The notes beneath the pieces are model-generated. The model was not told the origin of the DNA, ran no database searches, and worked only from the letters and a program-made list of their open reading frames with translations. 64,000 nucleotides of DNA from Nakaseomyces glabratus (Eukaryota; Ascomycota; Saccharomycetes; Saccharomycetales; Saccharomycetaceae), in NCBI RefSeq assembly GCF_010111755.1, contig NC_088957.1, forward strand, positions 868,001-932,000, written 5' to 3'. The translations under genes were made by a program, and so were the position numbers. This document shows positions 29,247 through 39,206 of the stretch, one piece after another; position 1 is the stretch's first letter; each line of letters begins with the position of its first letter.

Positions 29247-30966
29247 CTTTTGTTTGTTTGTTTGTTTTTTTCAGTGTATATATTGATAAAAGTGTAGGGT
29301 TGGTGAGGGTATAATGGTCAGCGCTACTTATTTGAACATCTTTACAAACTTGAAGTATCAAGGAACCAAGAATATATAATGGATTCCATCAGTGAAAAGT
29401 TTCTACTTGCCTCGAGGATTAGTAAAAGCAAAGAGCAGGGACCACGCCTTATTGGTTCAACGGCCATTGTGCGAGTGTTCCACTGGGGCTACGGGGAGTA
29501 CCCGTCCAAGTGAAAATCGGTCAGAGAGGAGAGTACAGAAGGATGGTAAGTCACAACCAATTAGAGAGAAGCTGGTCGAAGAAAAAGTGGGATGAATCAC
29601 TTCCCATTCAGGAGATTTCATTGGTACCCTTGCTTTGCTATTAAGAGGAGAAAATAGAGCACAGAAACATCCGCAGGGAGGAAGGGGGGAAGAAATGTGG
29701 GGGCGGGGCTACCGGAAAACAAAGCAGAGGGACAAAGTCAATAGTCACGTGCCAGGGAGTCATCAATTTTCAATCAGTTTTCACGTCGGTGTTATCGGTG
29801 AAGTTCTTTGTACTCTTTGTGAGTAGTTTCGTATCAAAAACCATAAGCATGTATCGTCAACTACGTGTTTGATATCGTGATTTGTGGCAATCACTAAAGA
29901 CGGGCTGCTCGGTTGGCTATGTTACCAGAAACTTGCACTTATACTGTATATATCTCGAGCAGATTTCAAAGTTTAACTCTAACTTAACTCTGAAAATTGA
30001 GTTTGTGAGAGGCAAATCGCCTGGCATAGTTATCGCAAATATATAGAATATTATTAACCCACTGATGTCACAATGCGTATAGGTATGTATTACATAAACA
30101 CATATATTTGCTCGTTTTCTGACTCGTAATCTTGAATCGCCCACATCTTACTTTATCTCTTACCACCTGCCCCCCCATAGGGTGACTCCGAATTACAAAG
30201 TGCTGGAGCTGAGAAATGAGCAAATTTAGAGAAGTAAGACAGACTTCCAAGTCAGCAGTATCACACAAGCAAATTCGTGCAAAACAATGGGATTCGTGGA
30301 GATAGGTGTTAGGCGATAGGAGAATGGCGGTGATAAACCGCTATAAAAAGAACGGAAAAACTTTATGGCGCGGCCGGTAACGAGCTGTTTTGGTGTTTTC
30401 AAAAAAAAAAAAAGAAATTATTTTTTCCGTTCAGCTAACTCCCCCAGAACTCTCTCAATGGCCAGGACTTTACGTTAGGATATAGTGGTTACGGCCGGTG
30501 TGGGAATATGCAGTCCGAATCTTGTAGAGGGGTGGTGGGGGGGTGAAAGCTAGTTGCCTAACACTAGTTGTGTAAATCAAGTGCTATAAGACAAAGGTCT
30601 GCCCGAACGGCTCTGTGCATTATTTGGTAATGTTCTCCAAAAACAAAATTGGACCCTTTCTAAGATGCATAATTGCATTGTAATTAGCAAATATTGCCAA
30701 ATGGAAAAATTTGTTAAACCGTAAAACTGCAAAACCGTATCTGCAAATGCTAATCTAAACATATTTGCTCATCGCATCAATGGCATTAGGGTGTACCCGC
30801 GTGGTTATATCAATCTGTCTACCAGTATGCCACTATTTTTATACAAAAAAAAGAAGTAAAATAGTAAAAGTATAAAGTATAAATATACCTGTCGTCTGTT
30901 GCATATTACTTCACAACTAACCCTTTTCCTACAGAATATCAACAATCACAACTGATAACAACAAAA
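29247..30966. promoter_or_regulatory. Long divergent region upstream of SNG1
   Basis: 1.7 kb at a synteny junction. It contains (TTTG)n just upstream of the small gene (29250-29268), GC-rich patches near 29690-29720 and 30365-30380, a C7 run at 30170-30176, an A12-type run near 30401 and a G7 run at 30537-30543. Frames of 60-75 codons scatter over both strands without support. No tRNA or snRNA seen. Confidence 0.45.
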
Positions 30967-32604
30967 ATGGTATCTGAAGCTGATACAGAGGCTCAATATA
31001 ACGGTTCTGATCGTCTAAGGCCTGCGGCTTTCGAGGCGAGTGCATCCGATGCCCTCTCAAGGGTGATGACTGAGACTTACTCAATGGAAGTCCGTCAAGG
31101 GCAGGAAGAAGCTGAAAACCAAGCTGCAGCACATAACAGTGAGAAGCAGGAGGTTGTATTTTCGAGCAGGGACTCGAACTCTTCAAACTCTTCGTCACAC
31201 CAAAAGGGCTCTTACTCGGACACACAGGGGAGTCATACTGCCGGGTTCTTCCACAAGTGTGTACACTTACTAAAGAATATACTTAACCCCAAATTAGAGT
31301 CACATAAGTCTGTACTCGCTTTCCAATTCTGCTTCACAAACGTCCTGCTAGCAACTGTATGTCTATCCATCATCTGTATCTATTGGGGTGCAGCCTATAG
31401 GACGGAACATTATTTGTTCAAAGTTAACATCCTGTCTGTGATCCAAGACCAGGACTATAACAACATTCAATCAATGGCAAGCACACTCCCTGCTCTGATA
31501 GATCAAACACCAGGGACATGGCATCTATATAACAGATCAAGTTTTGTGGAAAAATATGGCATTGAGAACACTTCAGAGGCCGTTGATAAAAAAATAACCG
31601 ATCTAATTTTCGAGGAAAAGTATTGGATGTCTTTAAATGTTAAAACAGGTGCAACCGAAGCACTATACAACTCCTTGACTGATAACACAGCTCCAGCGTT
31701 CAATTCAAGCGCCTATTTTGAATGCATGTTTGAAAGTGGAAGGGACCCAACAAACTTGAAATCCGCTATATTACCAATTATGCAACAATTGCAAGCGGCA
31801 TATGTCCAGTATTATACTTCAACTTACCTACCATCGATGTTGAGAAATGTAAGTGCAACTATAAACTCTATCGGTGACGTTAATCCATTGAGTCTGGCCA
31901 ACTCAGGTAACTTTGAGTTCAATTACATCGACTATAGGCCCTTTTTTGACCGTGTTCTATTGGCACCATTACAAGTCGGGTTAATCTTCACATTAATTTT
32001 GACTGTTGTACAACTGTCACTATATGGTCCAATGCATGCCAAGATGGTAAGAGTTTTCAAGCCTAAGCACTTTTTGCTATACAGATATGGTCTATCGTGG
32101 TCAACATATTTTATTTTATCCCTATTTTTTTGCACTGTATCAGCAATTTACCAAATTGATTTTACACTAGCGTTCGGAAGGGGTGGTTTTGTCATTTATT
32201 GGATTACCACATTCTATGTCATGTTGGCCATCGGTGCTACTAATGAGAACGTCATTAGTTTGATCGTAGCATATTGTCCACAGTACATGCCAATCTGGTT
32301 GATCAGCTGGATTATATTAAATATTTCGCCTTCATTCTATCCAATGGTTCTTAATAACCAATTTTACCGCTACGGTTATGCCATGCCTTTGCACAACGCT
32401 GTTGACATCTACCGTGTAATCTTTTTGGATTTGAGCCGTAACAAGTTGGGTAGAAACTATGGTATTTTGACAGCTTGGGTTGCAGTAACCCATATTATAT
32501 TCCCATTCGTCATGAAGATTGCTGGTACCAAGATGAAATCGAACGCAATGAAGCAGGCGCAGGCTACAATTGCTGCATATGAAGCCAAAAAAAATCAAAG
32601 TTAG
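30967..32604 (+). CDS. SNG1: Sng1-family multispan membrane protein (DUF3533)
   Basis: 545 residues. A hydrophilic Ser/Gln/Glu-rich N-terminus (1-100) leads to a first membrane helix at about 117-142. A large non-membrane loop (about 145-325) with N-x-S/T sites follows (NRSSF, NSSAY, NVSAT). Five more helices occupy about 330-520, including LQVGLIFTLILTVVQLSLYG and GLSWSTYFILSLFFCTVSAI. This is the layout of the Sng1/YJR015W family; SNG1 overexpression gives nitrosoguanidine resistance, and the protein has been linked to plasma-membrane lipid asymmetry. Adjacent FYV8 on the same strand matches YGR197C-YGR196C, favouring SNG1 over YJR015W. Confidence 0.9.
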   Translation: MVSEADTEAQYNGSDRLRPAAFEASASDALSRVMTETYSMEVRQGQEEAENQAAAHNSEKQEVVFSSRDSNSSNSSSHQKGSYSDTQGSHTAGFFHKCVHLLKNILNPKLESHKSVLAFQFCFTNVLLATVCLSIICIYWGAAYRTEHYLFKVNILSVIQDQDYNNIQSMASTLPALIDQTPGTWHLYNRSSFVEKYGIENTSEAVDKKITDLIFEEKYWMSLNVKTGATEALYNSLTDNTAPAFNSSAYFECMFESGRDPTNLKSAILPIMQQLQAAYVQYYTSTYLPSMLRNVSATINSIGDVNPLSLANSGNFEFNYIDYRPFFDRVLLAPLQVGLIFTLILTVVQLSLYGPMHAKMVRVFKPKHFLLYRYGLSWSTYFILSLFFCTVSAIYQIDFTLAFGRGGFVIYWITTFYVMLAIGATNENVISLIVAYCPQYMPIWLISWIILNISPSFYPMVLNNQFYRYGYAMPLHNAVDIYRVIFLDLSRNKLGRNYGILTAWVAVTHIIFPFVMKIAGTKMKSNAMKQAQATIAAYEAKKNQS

Positions 32605-32914
32605 TGGTGACTTTGAACTGCTAATTTTTCAATAACAGGCATGTCTCTCTTGAGCTTTTCACAACTGCTTTCATATTGAATCGTAATCTTTATAATTTAC
32701 AAATCCAATGATTCAATCTGAAAAGGACTCTATAAATTCAATAATCTGCATTCTATTTTACTTTATTTCAAAATAGCTAATTAATTAAATCTCGGATAGA
32801 AATTTTAATATTAAACAAACATTTCACTTAAGTAGCTTCAACTCTATGGCTTCTTTCTGAAGGCTATATATATATATTCTCTTTATGAGTGAAGCTAACG
32901 ATTATTGCTGTAAA

Positions 32915-32921
32915 TTACCCG
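32915..32921 (+). promoter_or_regulatory. Reb1-like site TTACCCG upstream of FYV8
   Basis: TTACCCGG matches the Reb1 core; it is 338 bases upstream of the FYV8 ATG, in the usual nucleosome-free promoter zone. Confidence 0.5.
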
Positions 32922-32983
32922 GCATCTATAAACACGACTTTCGGATCAGCACAATTTAGCTAACTCGCGTTATTGTGGATCAC

Positions 32984-32993
32984 GCGATGAGCT
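32984..32993 (+). promoter_or_regulatory. PAC-type element GCGATGAGCT upstream of FYV8
   Basis: An exact match to GCGATGAGMT, about 70 bases downstream of the Reb1-like site and 266 bases upstream of the ATG. Confidence 0.5.
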
Positions 32994-33258
32994 GAACAGT
33001 GAGAATATAGTGTCAAAATGAAGAGTGGCTCACTACAATATAGTCCTGGGTGATACTTTCAGGATCTTAACCGGATCTCATCAATTTGCCCTATTTGTCT
33101 TTCACCTAACACATACGCACACTAACGATTGTTGAGAAACAAAAGAAAGGGAAGCACAGAGTTTATTGTTATAAACGCATCGGAATAATACTACTCCAAG
33201 AAATAGTTCTGATCAAGTAAACCAGGCCACTACTTGAAGTTGATAATAGTCGAGCGCC

Positions 33259-35562
33259 ATGGATGAAAGCCAGGTTGAAAGGAAGAAATCTTATAGGTGG
33301 GTGAGTGCTTCTCAAGCTACGTATGATGGTGCTGGATGGGATAGTAGTAGTGAAAGTGAGACAGAAACAAGGTCACAACCGAAACTTGGAAAATTAGATG
33401 AAAGTCTGCCATCTCTACCTAAACTAAACTATGATAATACAGATGTAAGCCAATACAAAGAAGAAGATGATGAAGACACAGACAACCGCACTGAGAAGGC
33501 TGGCGAAATAGGAGCTGGCACACTACATTCCAATAGTGAGATCCAGAATGATGTAATAGTCGAAGATGACCCTGTAATAAAACAGACACCTGACATGATA
33601 GATAAAGATACCCTTTTAACTAGTCCAACGGCGCACAAGGAGTCCAGTCCATCCCCTAACGGGTCGAGACATACTTTCTCTAGGCGGCCCCTACCAAATA
33701 GAGCAGTAAATGAACATTTAGATGATTTGATGCTTGAGATTTCAAAAGAATTGACACCCAAACCTGAACAAGAGGCAGTATTTGGAAACCATTCTCCACG
33801 GAAAGATATTGATTCTGATTTACCTAACGGGAAGGAAGATCAGAAACTAAATGGTAGTAGGTTAGGTCTTTTAAATGAATCAATTGATAATGAATCAGAT
33901 ATGCCAAGTGTTGATGAGACGAGAAGTAAGGACGTTGATGAAAATGGAGAAAAAGATAGAGAAGATAGATTTGACTACTATGATGACGATAGTGAGTTTT
34001 CAATTGATAGTGAAATTAAGCAGGCTCAAAAGGCGTCATTAGAGGAACTGCAATCAGAATTTGACTCCGATCCACAGACCTCAAATATTGCCAAAAGTTT
34101 AGAGGGCATGAATTTGGAACATGACGCTGAAGAAGAATCGGTCAAAACTAACAGAGACTCCAACGTCTCTGATCTGCAAAAAGATCAAAGAGAAATTAAT
34201 GAATCAAATATAGAAAACTCAGACAATGACTCTCTAGAACTACCATTGACAGAGAGTTCAAGTGATGAGTTAGAAAGCGCTGATCATGGAGATGCGTTGT
34301 CTTTTACAGAATCTATTCAATATGACCAATCAGATGGAGATTCAGAGCCTAATCAAGGTGATGACGCAAGTCTAGTTAGTAACAGAGTGCAGCAAAACAA
34401 TGTGAATACTGATGCAGAAAGTGCGGACGATATTGCGAAAGATAAAATGGACGACCATGCTTCTGGAATGGATTTTGAAGAGGATGAAGTCCTAAATTCA
34501 ACATTGACCGATGGTGATGTACATGTGCATAAGTCTGGATACTTCAAAAAACTTGTGGCTGAAGAGTTAGGAGACAAAAAATTAGATGATGGTAAATCTT
34601 TGAATAATGTAGCAAGCACTCAAACCGCATCCACTGAAGATAAGGTCGCTTCTGACACAGAAGATGTTCAAGAAAGTAAGGCCGACAATGATGATACTAA
34701 AAATGATGCACATGTTAGCTCAAATAGAAGTTCAGTGACATCTGAGGAATGGAGGCCTGACACAGATGCCTTAAGGGATGGGTTCATGCAGAAAACTGGG
34801 GATAACCCCCCACCAGGTTTTGTACGCGATGAAAAAGGTGAATTAGTAGATTTGACGCCTGCTAGCATGAAACCAAGAGTCGTGTCTACTTATTCTGAAA
34901 TTGAGAGTACGTGGAATGCGTTTCCATCTGAAGACGCTGATGATTTGGAAACGATAAGAGATACCAAGACATTGTATGATAATAGTACGCTATATAATGT
35001 TCCTGGTATTATGACGAATAATGACGCTTTACCGCCACTTCCTGAAGATGCGTCTTTATATAGGGATAGCAATCAAAGTGATGCAGTTGGCAGCCAAGAT
35101 AGGGCAAGAGCAGCATCTGTTACTAGGAAGGTATCCAAAGAAGGAGTTAACATTGCTCAACCAACTAGTCAAGAGATTAATAAACTATCTGAACAGAATA
35201 CTATGCCTACTCGTGATCTAAACAAAATAATATCGAGTAATTCAACACATGCCATAAAGTTGGAAAATTTGAGGGACTACCGAAACACATTGGATAATTT
35301 CGATTCAGGATTGCAAACTTGGATTGCATATACATTAAAGTCCTCTTCAAAAACAGATCGTGATTTTATATTCCAGGAATACAAAAGCAACAGCCATGTC
35401 AGAGAGGCGTATGCAAATGCAGATGATTTGAGTAGAAAGAATACTGTCATAAATACTGTGACAAATGTTAATCAAAATGTCAACCATCTACGTAAGAAGG
35501 TGCTACAGCATTCTCTGAAACCAAAAACTCTTTTCTCCTCTATAAGTAAGAAGAAGTTATAG
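33259..35562 (+). CDS. FYV8: Fyv8-like acidic protein of unknown function
   Basis: 767 residues, rich in Asp, Glu, Ser and Asn, with long predicted disorder. The conserved ends are the start (YRWVSASQATYDGAGWDSSSE) and the C-terminal 100 residues, where KLENLRDYRNTLDNFDSGLQ and WIAYTLKSS form an ordered helical block before a basic tail. In the middle SSNRSSVTSEEWRPDTDALR and DNPPPGFVRDEKGELVDLTP look conserved. S. cerevisiae FYV8 was named for sensitivity to K1 killer toxin when deleted; no biochemical role is known to me. The order SNG1-FYV8-SKI6 matches YGR197C-195W. Confidence 0.85.
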   Translation: MDESQVERKKSYRWVSASQATYDGAGWDSSSESETETRSQPKLGKLDESLPSLPKLNYDNTDVSQYKEEDDEDTDNRTEKAGEIGAGTLHSNSEIQNDVIVEDDPVIKQTPDMIDKDTLLTSPTAHKESSPSPNGSRHTFSRRPLPNRAVNEHLDDLMLEISKELTPKPEQEAVFGNHSPRKDIDSDLPNGKEDQKLNGSRLGLLNESIDNESDMPSVDETRSKDVDENGEKDREDRFDYYDDDSEFSIDSEIKQAQKASLEELQSEFDSDPQTSNIAKSLEGMNLEHDAEEESVKTNRDSNVSDLQKDQREINESNIENSDNDSLELPLTESSSDELESADHGDALSFTESIQYDQSDGDSEPNQGDDASLVSNRVQQNNVNTDAESADDIAKDKMDDHASGMDFEEDEVLNSTLTDGDVHVHKSGYFKKLVAEELGDKKLDDGKSLNNVASTQTASTEDKVASDTEDVQESKADNDDTKNDAHVSSNRSSVTSEEWRPDTDALRDGFMQKTGDNPPPGFVRDEKGELVDLTPASMKPRVVSTYSEIESTWNAFPSEDADDLETIRDTKTLYDNSTLYNVPGIMTNNDALPPLPEDASLYRDSNQSDAVGSQDRARAASVTRKVSKEGVNIAQPTSQEINKLSEQNTMPTRDLNKIISSNSTHAIKLENLRDYRNTLDNFDSGLQTWIAYTLKSSSKTDRDFIFQEYKSNSHVREAYANADDLSRKNTVINTVTNVNQNVNHLRKKVLQHSLKPKTLFSSISKKKL

Positions 35563-35750
35563 TACTTATGTAGAAGTTTATAGTTGAAAATCTCTTTGCA
35601 TATATTCATCGCATCAGGACATTAACATTCTATCATACTATTTCACTTTTGATATAAATGGAAATCTGATTGGCTAACGTTATGTCAGTCAAAGTGTTGT
35701 CGTTATATATGTAATAGTTGTTAATTGAGTGTAAATAGTTAGTATATAAT
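35563..35750. other. Convergent spacer FYV8/SKI6
   Basis: 188 AT-rich bases between converging stops. Nothing further seen. Confidence 0.4.
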
Positions 35751-36491
35751 CTATTGTTTAGATGCATTAGCCACTCTTTTTTCTGCATGAGCCCGGATTT
35801 CCTGCTCCATAAGATCTCTGATTCTATGTGCACCAGCTATACCAATAGCTAAAACGTTTTCAATTCTATCCAGCGGTATTTTATCTTCTATTTGTAGCAA
35901 GGAAAGTTTCTCAGATTTACCAACCACACCCAGTGTGACTGCACTCATCGCATTTTCTTCCAGGGAATTGATATCCAATAATGGCGTGGTGTCGTACAAA
36001 CCCACAGAAATGCCGCTTACATAGTCATACATTGCTATACCAGCATCAATTAAAGCCAATGATATACCGTTCAAAAGTGTACCCATTATTCCTCCGTCCT
36101 GTTGTAATACGTGTATTTCGATATCTATAAGAGTTCTTGGATACACATGTAGCATGACATTTTTCTCAAATGTTCGCACCAGAGCTGTTTGCATCTCGAG
36201 AACTCTTCTTTCATTTTTATGACTACTTTTACTTCTTTCAAACTTTGAAAACTTGGTTATATTCACTGTGACTTTCAATATCGCCTTTTGGATATCCATT
36301 TGAGATTTTAATGTGGGCTCCTTGGGACCCTTCACTAGCGTTATAACTTTGTTATTACCTTGTTCCAAATATGAAGAACCGTCTGCGGCATGTGGGTGCG
36401 TATTGATGGCACTCTCGAATCGACGCAATTCATTCCATCTTCTACCGTCTAAACGCAAGCCTTCTGGGGAATATATCTCAACTCTCGACAT
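35751..36491 (-). CDS. SKI6: Exosome core subunit Ski6/Rrp41 (RNase PH fold)
   Basis: 246 residues, the normal family length, consisting of a single RNase PH domain. Landmarks are the start MSRVEIYSPEGLRLDGRRWN, the strand GSSYLEQGNNKVITLVKGP, and IDIEIHVLQQDGGIMGTLLN with ISLALIDAGIAM. Rrp41 is one of six ring subunits of the nuclear and cytoplasmic exosome; in yeast the ring has no catalytic activity and channels RNA to Rrp44. It is divergent from XKS1 over 349 bases, as in S. cerevisiae (YGR195W/YGR194C). A PAC-type promoter element fits an rRNA-processing gene. Confidence 0.95.
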   Translation of the reverse strand: MSRVEIYSPEGLRLDGRRWNELRRFESAINTHPHAADGSSYLEQGNNKVITLVKGPKEPTLKSQMDIQKAILKVTVNITKFSKFERSKSSHKNERRVLEMQTALVRTFEKNVMLHVYPRTLIDIEIHVLQQDGGIMGTLLNGISLALIDAGIAMYDYVSGISVGLYDTTPLLDINSLEENAMSAVTLGVVGKSEKLSLLQIEDKIPLDRIENVLAIGIAGAHRIRDLMEQEIRAHAEKRVANASKQ

Positions 36492-36840
36492 ATTGAATAG
36501 CTAAATCTTTCTCTAAGCCCAGGTCACTGTACTGATGGCCTTCCACTTACCAAAAATTCTACGCAATAGCTGGGGTCAATCAGATTTGTTCTTATAACTT
36601 TTGTTTCCACGTCTTATTATTGTTAGTAGCTCATCGATTTTTCAGAATTTCAAATTTCAAATTTTTTTTCAGAAGCGATGGGCTAAACACTGCAAAGACC
36701 CCAAGGGAATGCAGAAGATAAGTTGAAATGCACTACTTCATTCATAAGTGCAATTATTTGGCATATTGGCCATTACAATTGGCTTAGTATAATAAGATCG
36801 CCAGATTCAGGTTTTATCTTAGAGTTACTTTTTGGGAGCA
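36492..36840. promoter_or_regulatory. Divergent promoter SKI6/XKS1
   Basis: 349 bases with AAATTT-rich RRPE-like sequence at about 36650-36670 next to the PAC-type element. Confidence 0.5.
36628..36637 (-). promoter_or_regulatory. PAC-type element upstream of SKI6
   Basis: On the minus strand TCGATGAGCT matches nine of ten positions of GCGATGAGMT, 137 bases upstream of the SKI6 start, close to an AAATTTC/AAATTTT tract that resembles RRPE. The pair is typical of rRNA-processing genes in S. cerevisiae. Confidence 0.5.
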
Positions 36841-38589
36841 ATGCAAGGCGAAGGTTATTACCTAGGGCTGGATTTATCTACGCAGCAATTGAAATGCCTT
36901 GCTATCGATGGTGATATGCAGATCAAGCACACCGAAGTTGTGGACTTTGACAGGGATCTTCCACATTACAACACGCATAAAGGTGTATATAGCCACGGTG
37001 ATGTAGTTGAATGTCCCGTTGGAATGTGGTTAGAGGCCATCGACCTGGTGTTCGAGAAATATAAGGGTGCAGGTTTTGACCTGAGTCAGGTGAAGGCTAT
37101 TAGTGGTTCTTGTCAACAGCATGGATCTGTGTATTGGAAAACCGGGGCTGGTGACTTATTAAAGCATCTTAATGATGCCAATGGAAACCTGGTGGACCAA
37201 TTGTACCCGGATGGATTCTCTAGAAAGACTGCTCCAAACTGGCAGGACCACAGCACTGGTAAGCAATGTACGCAAATTGAGAAAAAAGCAGGTGGTCCTG
37301 AGAAACTTGCTGAAATAACCGGATCCAGAGCCCATTTTAGGTTTACTGGTCCTCAGATAATGAAAATTGCTGAGAATGAGGAGGATAATTACAAAAATAC
37401 GGAAACCATCTCTTTGGTCTCAAGTTTTTTGACCTCTATATTATGCGCTAAACTTGTTCCTATAGAAGAAGCGGATGCATGTGGAATGAATATTTATGAT
37501 ATAAAAGCCAAAAGATACGATGATTCTTTGTTGGATGTGATTTCAGGCAAATTTGGTAAGGAAGACCTACTAAAGAAGCTAAGTGGTTCTGTTACAAAAT
37601 GTAACTCTCCACAATTGATGGGAAACATTGCCAATTATTTTGTATCCAAATATGGATTCGATAGCGAATGTGCCATTTATCCATTTACTGGTGATAATTT
37701 GGCAACTATTTGTTCTCTACCGCTAGAGAAGAATGATATCTTGGTGTCTTTAGGGACAAGCACTACTATTCTAATGGTTACTGACCAGTATCATCCCTCT
37801 CCTAATTATCATCTATTTACCCACCCAGCAATTGCCAATTGTTACATGGCAATGATATGCTATTGCAATGGATCTCTTGCTAGAGAGAAAGTAAGAGATA
37901 GTTTAAATGAAAATCAAAGTACTAGCTGGACTAACTTTGATGAGGCTGTTCTTGATGAAAGTCTTGATACATCTGGTGAGTTGGCTGTGTATTTCCCATT
38001 GGGTGAGATTGTTCCTAGTGTTGATGCAATCACTAAGAGGGTGTTGTATGACCCAAAGAATTGTGAAATTGTCAAGTACGTAGATAAATTCGACAATAAT
38101 CGCCACGATGCTAAGATTATAGTGGAATCACAGGCTTTGAGTGCTAGGGTTAGAGTTGCTCCACTTTTAAGTGGAACTGTTGATGAATCAAATGATGAAA
38201 AATCGGAGACCATGGTTCATTTCGATTACGATAGTATGAAATTCTCTGAGTACTCGTCTAAGCGACCAAACCGAGTGTATTTTGTTGGTGGTGCATCAAA
38301 GAATGATGCCATTGTTAAGAAGTTTTCTGAAGTTCTAGGGGCTAAAAATGGTAATTTCAGACTTGAGACACCAAATTCTTGTGCTTTGGGAGGTTGTTTC
38401 AAAGCGTTGTGGTCGGATCTATGGAAAAAAAAGAAGATAGATGAGAAGGTTACTTTTGATTCCTTTTTAAACCGCTATTTCCCCACTGATGAATTAGAAG
38501 AAATAAAGGTAGATGATATCACAAAGAAATGGGAAGCTTACAAAGACAAGATTATACCATTGAGCAAATTAGAAGAAGAGTTAAAGTAA
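36841..38589 (+). CDS. XKS1: Xylulokinase (FGGY family)
   Basis: 582 residues from the ATG at 36841; the frame is open three codons further but from TTG. FGGY-kinase features are the N-terminal phosphate loop YLGLDLSTQQLKC, AISGSCQQHGSVYW in domain I, DNLATICSLPLEKNDILVSL with SLGTSTTILMV (second phosphate motif), and RVYFVGGASKNDAIVKKF with ALGGCFKALW in domain II. The enzyme phosphorylates D-xylulose with ATP to xylulose 5-phosphate, feeding the pentose phosphate pathway. Length is close to S. cerevisiae Xks1 (600 aa). Flanked by SKI6 and PDX1 as in YGR194C. Confidence 0.95.
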   Translation: MQGEGYYLGLDLSTQQLKCLAIDGDMQIKHTEVVDFDRDLPHYNTHKGVYSHGDVVECPVGMWLEAIDLVFEKYKGAGFDLSQVKAISGSCQQHGSVYWKTGAGDLLKHLNDANGNLVDQLYPDGFSRKTAPNWQDHSTGKQCTQIEKKAGGPEKLAEITGSRAHFRFTGPQIMKIAENEEDNYKNTETISLVSSFLTSILCAKLVPIEEADACGMNIYDIKAKRYDDSLLDVISGKFGKEDLLKKLSGSVTKCNSPQLMGNIANYFVSKYGFDSECAIYPFTGDNLATICSLPLEKNDILVSLGTSTTILMVTDQYHPSPNYHLFTHPAIANCYMAMICYCNGSLAREKVRDSLNENQSTSWTNFDEAVLDESLDTSGELAVYFPLGEIVPSVDAITKRVLYDPKNCEIVKYVDKFDNNRHDAKIIVESQALSARVRVAPLLSGTVDESNDEKSETMVHFDYDSMKFSEYSSKRPNRVYFVGGASKNDAIVKKFSEVLGAKNGNFRLETPNSCALGGCFKALWSDLWKKKKIDEKVTFDSFLNRYFPTDELEEIKVDDITKKWEAYKDKIIPLSKLEEELK

Positions 38590-39206
38590 TTTCTAGAAGT
38601 CCCCTACTTTCATCTTTATTGAATCCTCCTGAAAGTACAAGGGTTTTAAAAGTAATTATTAAATGTAGGTTTTCTATAATGTAAATAGATGAAAATAGTT
38701 TTATTAGATATTCGAACTTAATTGCTCATGCAGCCCAAGACTTCACTAAACATTATCCCAATTCAATACATTCATTTGAACAGTTTCTGATATGGACTCT
38801 TATATCGTCTTGTAAGATGTGAGGGGTCCCCGTTGAAATCGCTGCCCCTCATCAAAAGGACATCGACTACTTTAGCAAGAATCGTTACAATGGTACTGAT
38901 CAAACGGGACTTTTGCAAAGGTAAAATAGACGACCAAGTATTGGAATAGTCAGAGTTTCTTTAAACAGATACAAATACTTCTTGTCCCAGAGAAACTGAA
39001 AGGAATCTTTAGGTCACTAAGAGCACTTATCGGATAAGAAATAGGGCAATTGAAGACTGCTAATAGACAAGCAGATTAACTAGAGTTCAGTTCAATTGGT
39101 TTACTTTTTGGTTTAATTTTTGTTACAAGGATTTTGCTTCAGCATTGATTGTGTAAAATCTTTAACTTTGGTTTGAAGTTTTTTGTTTGGTCTGTGATAG
39201 TGGATA
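38590..39206. promoter_or_regulatory. Intergenic XKS1 to PDX1
   Basis: 617 bases: XKS1 3' flank and PDX1 promoter. A GAGGGGTCCCC stretch lies at about 38821-38831. No gene seen. Confidence 0.4.

Larger units (their letters stand above)
32605..33258. promoter_or_regulatory. SNG1 to FYV8 intergenic region
   Basis: 654 bases with a TATATATATA tract near 32866-32877 and the Reb1-like and PAC-type elements listed separately. No gene seen. Confidence 0.5.
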
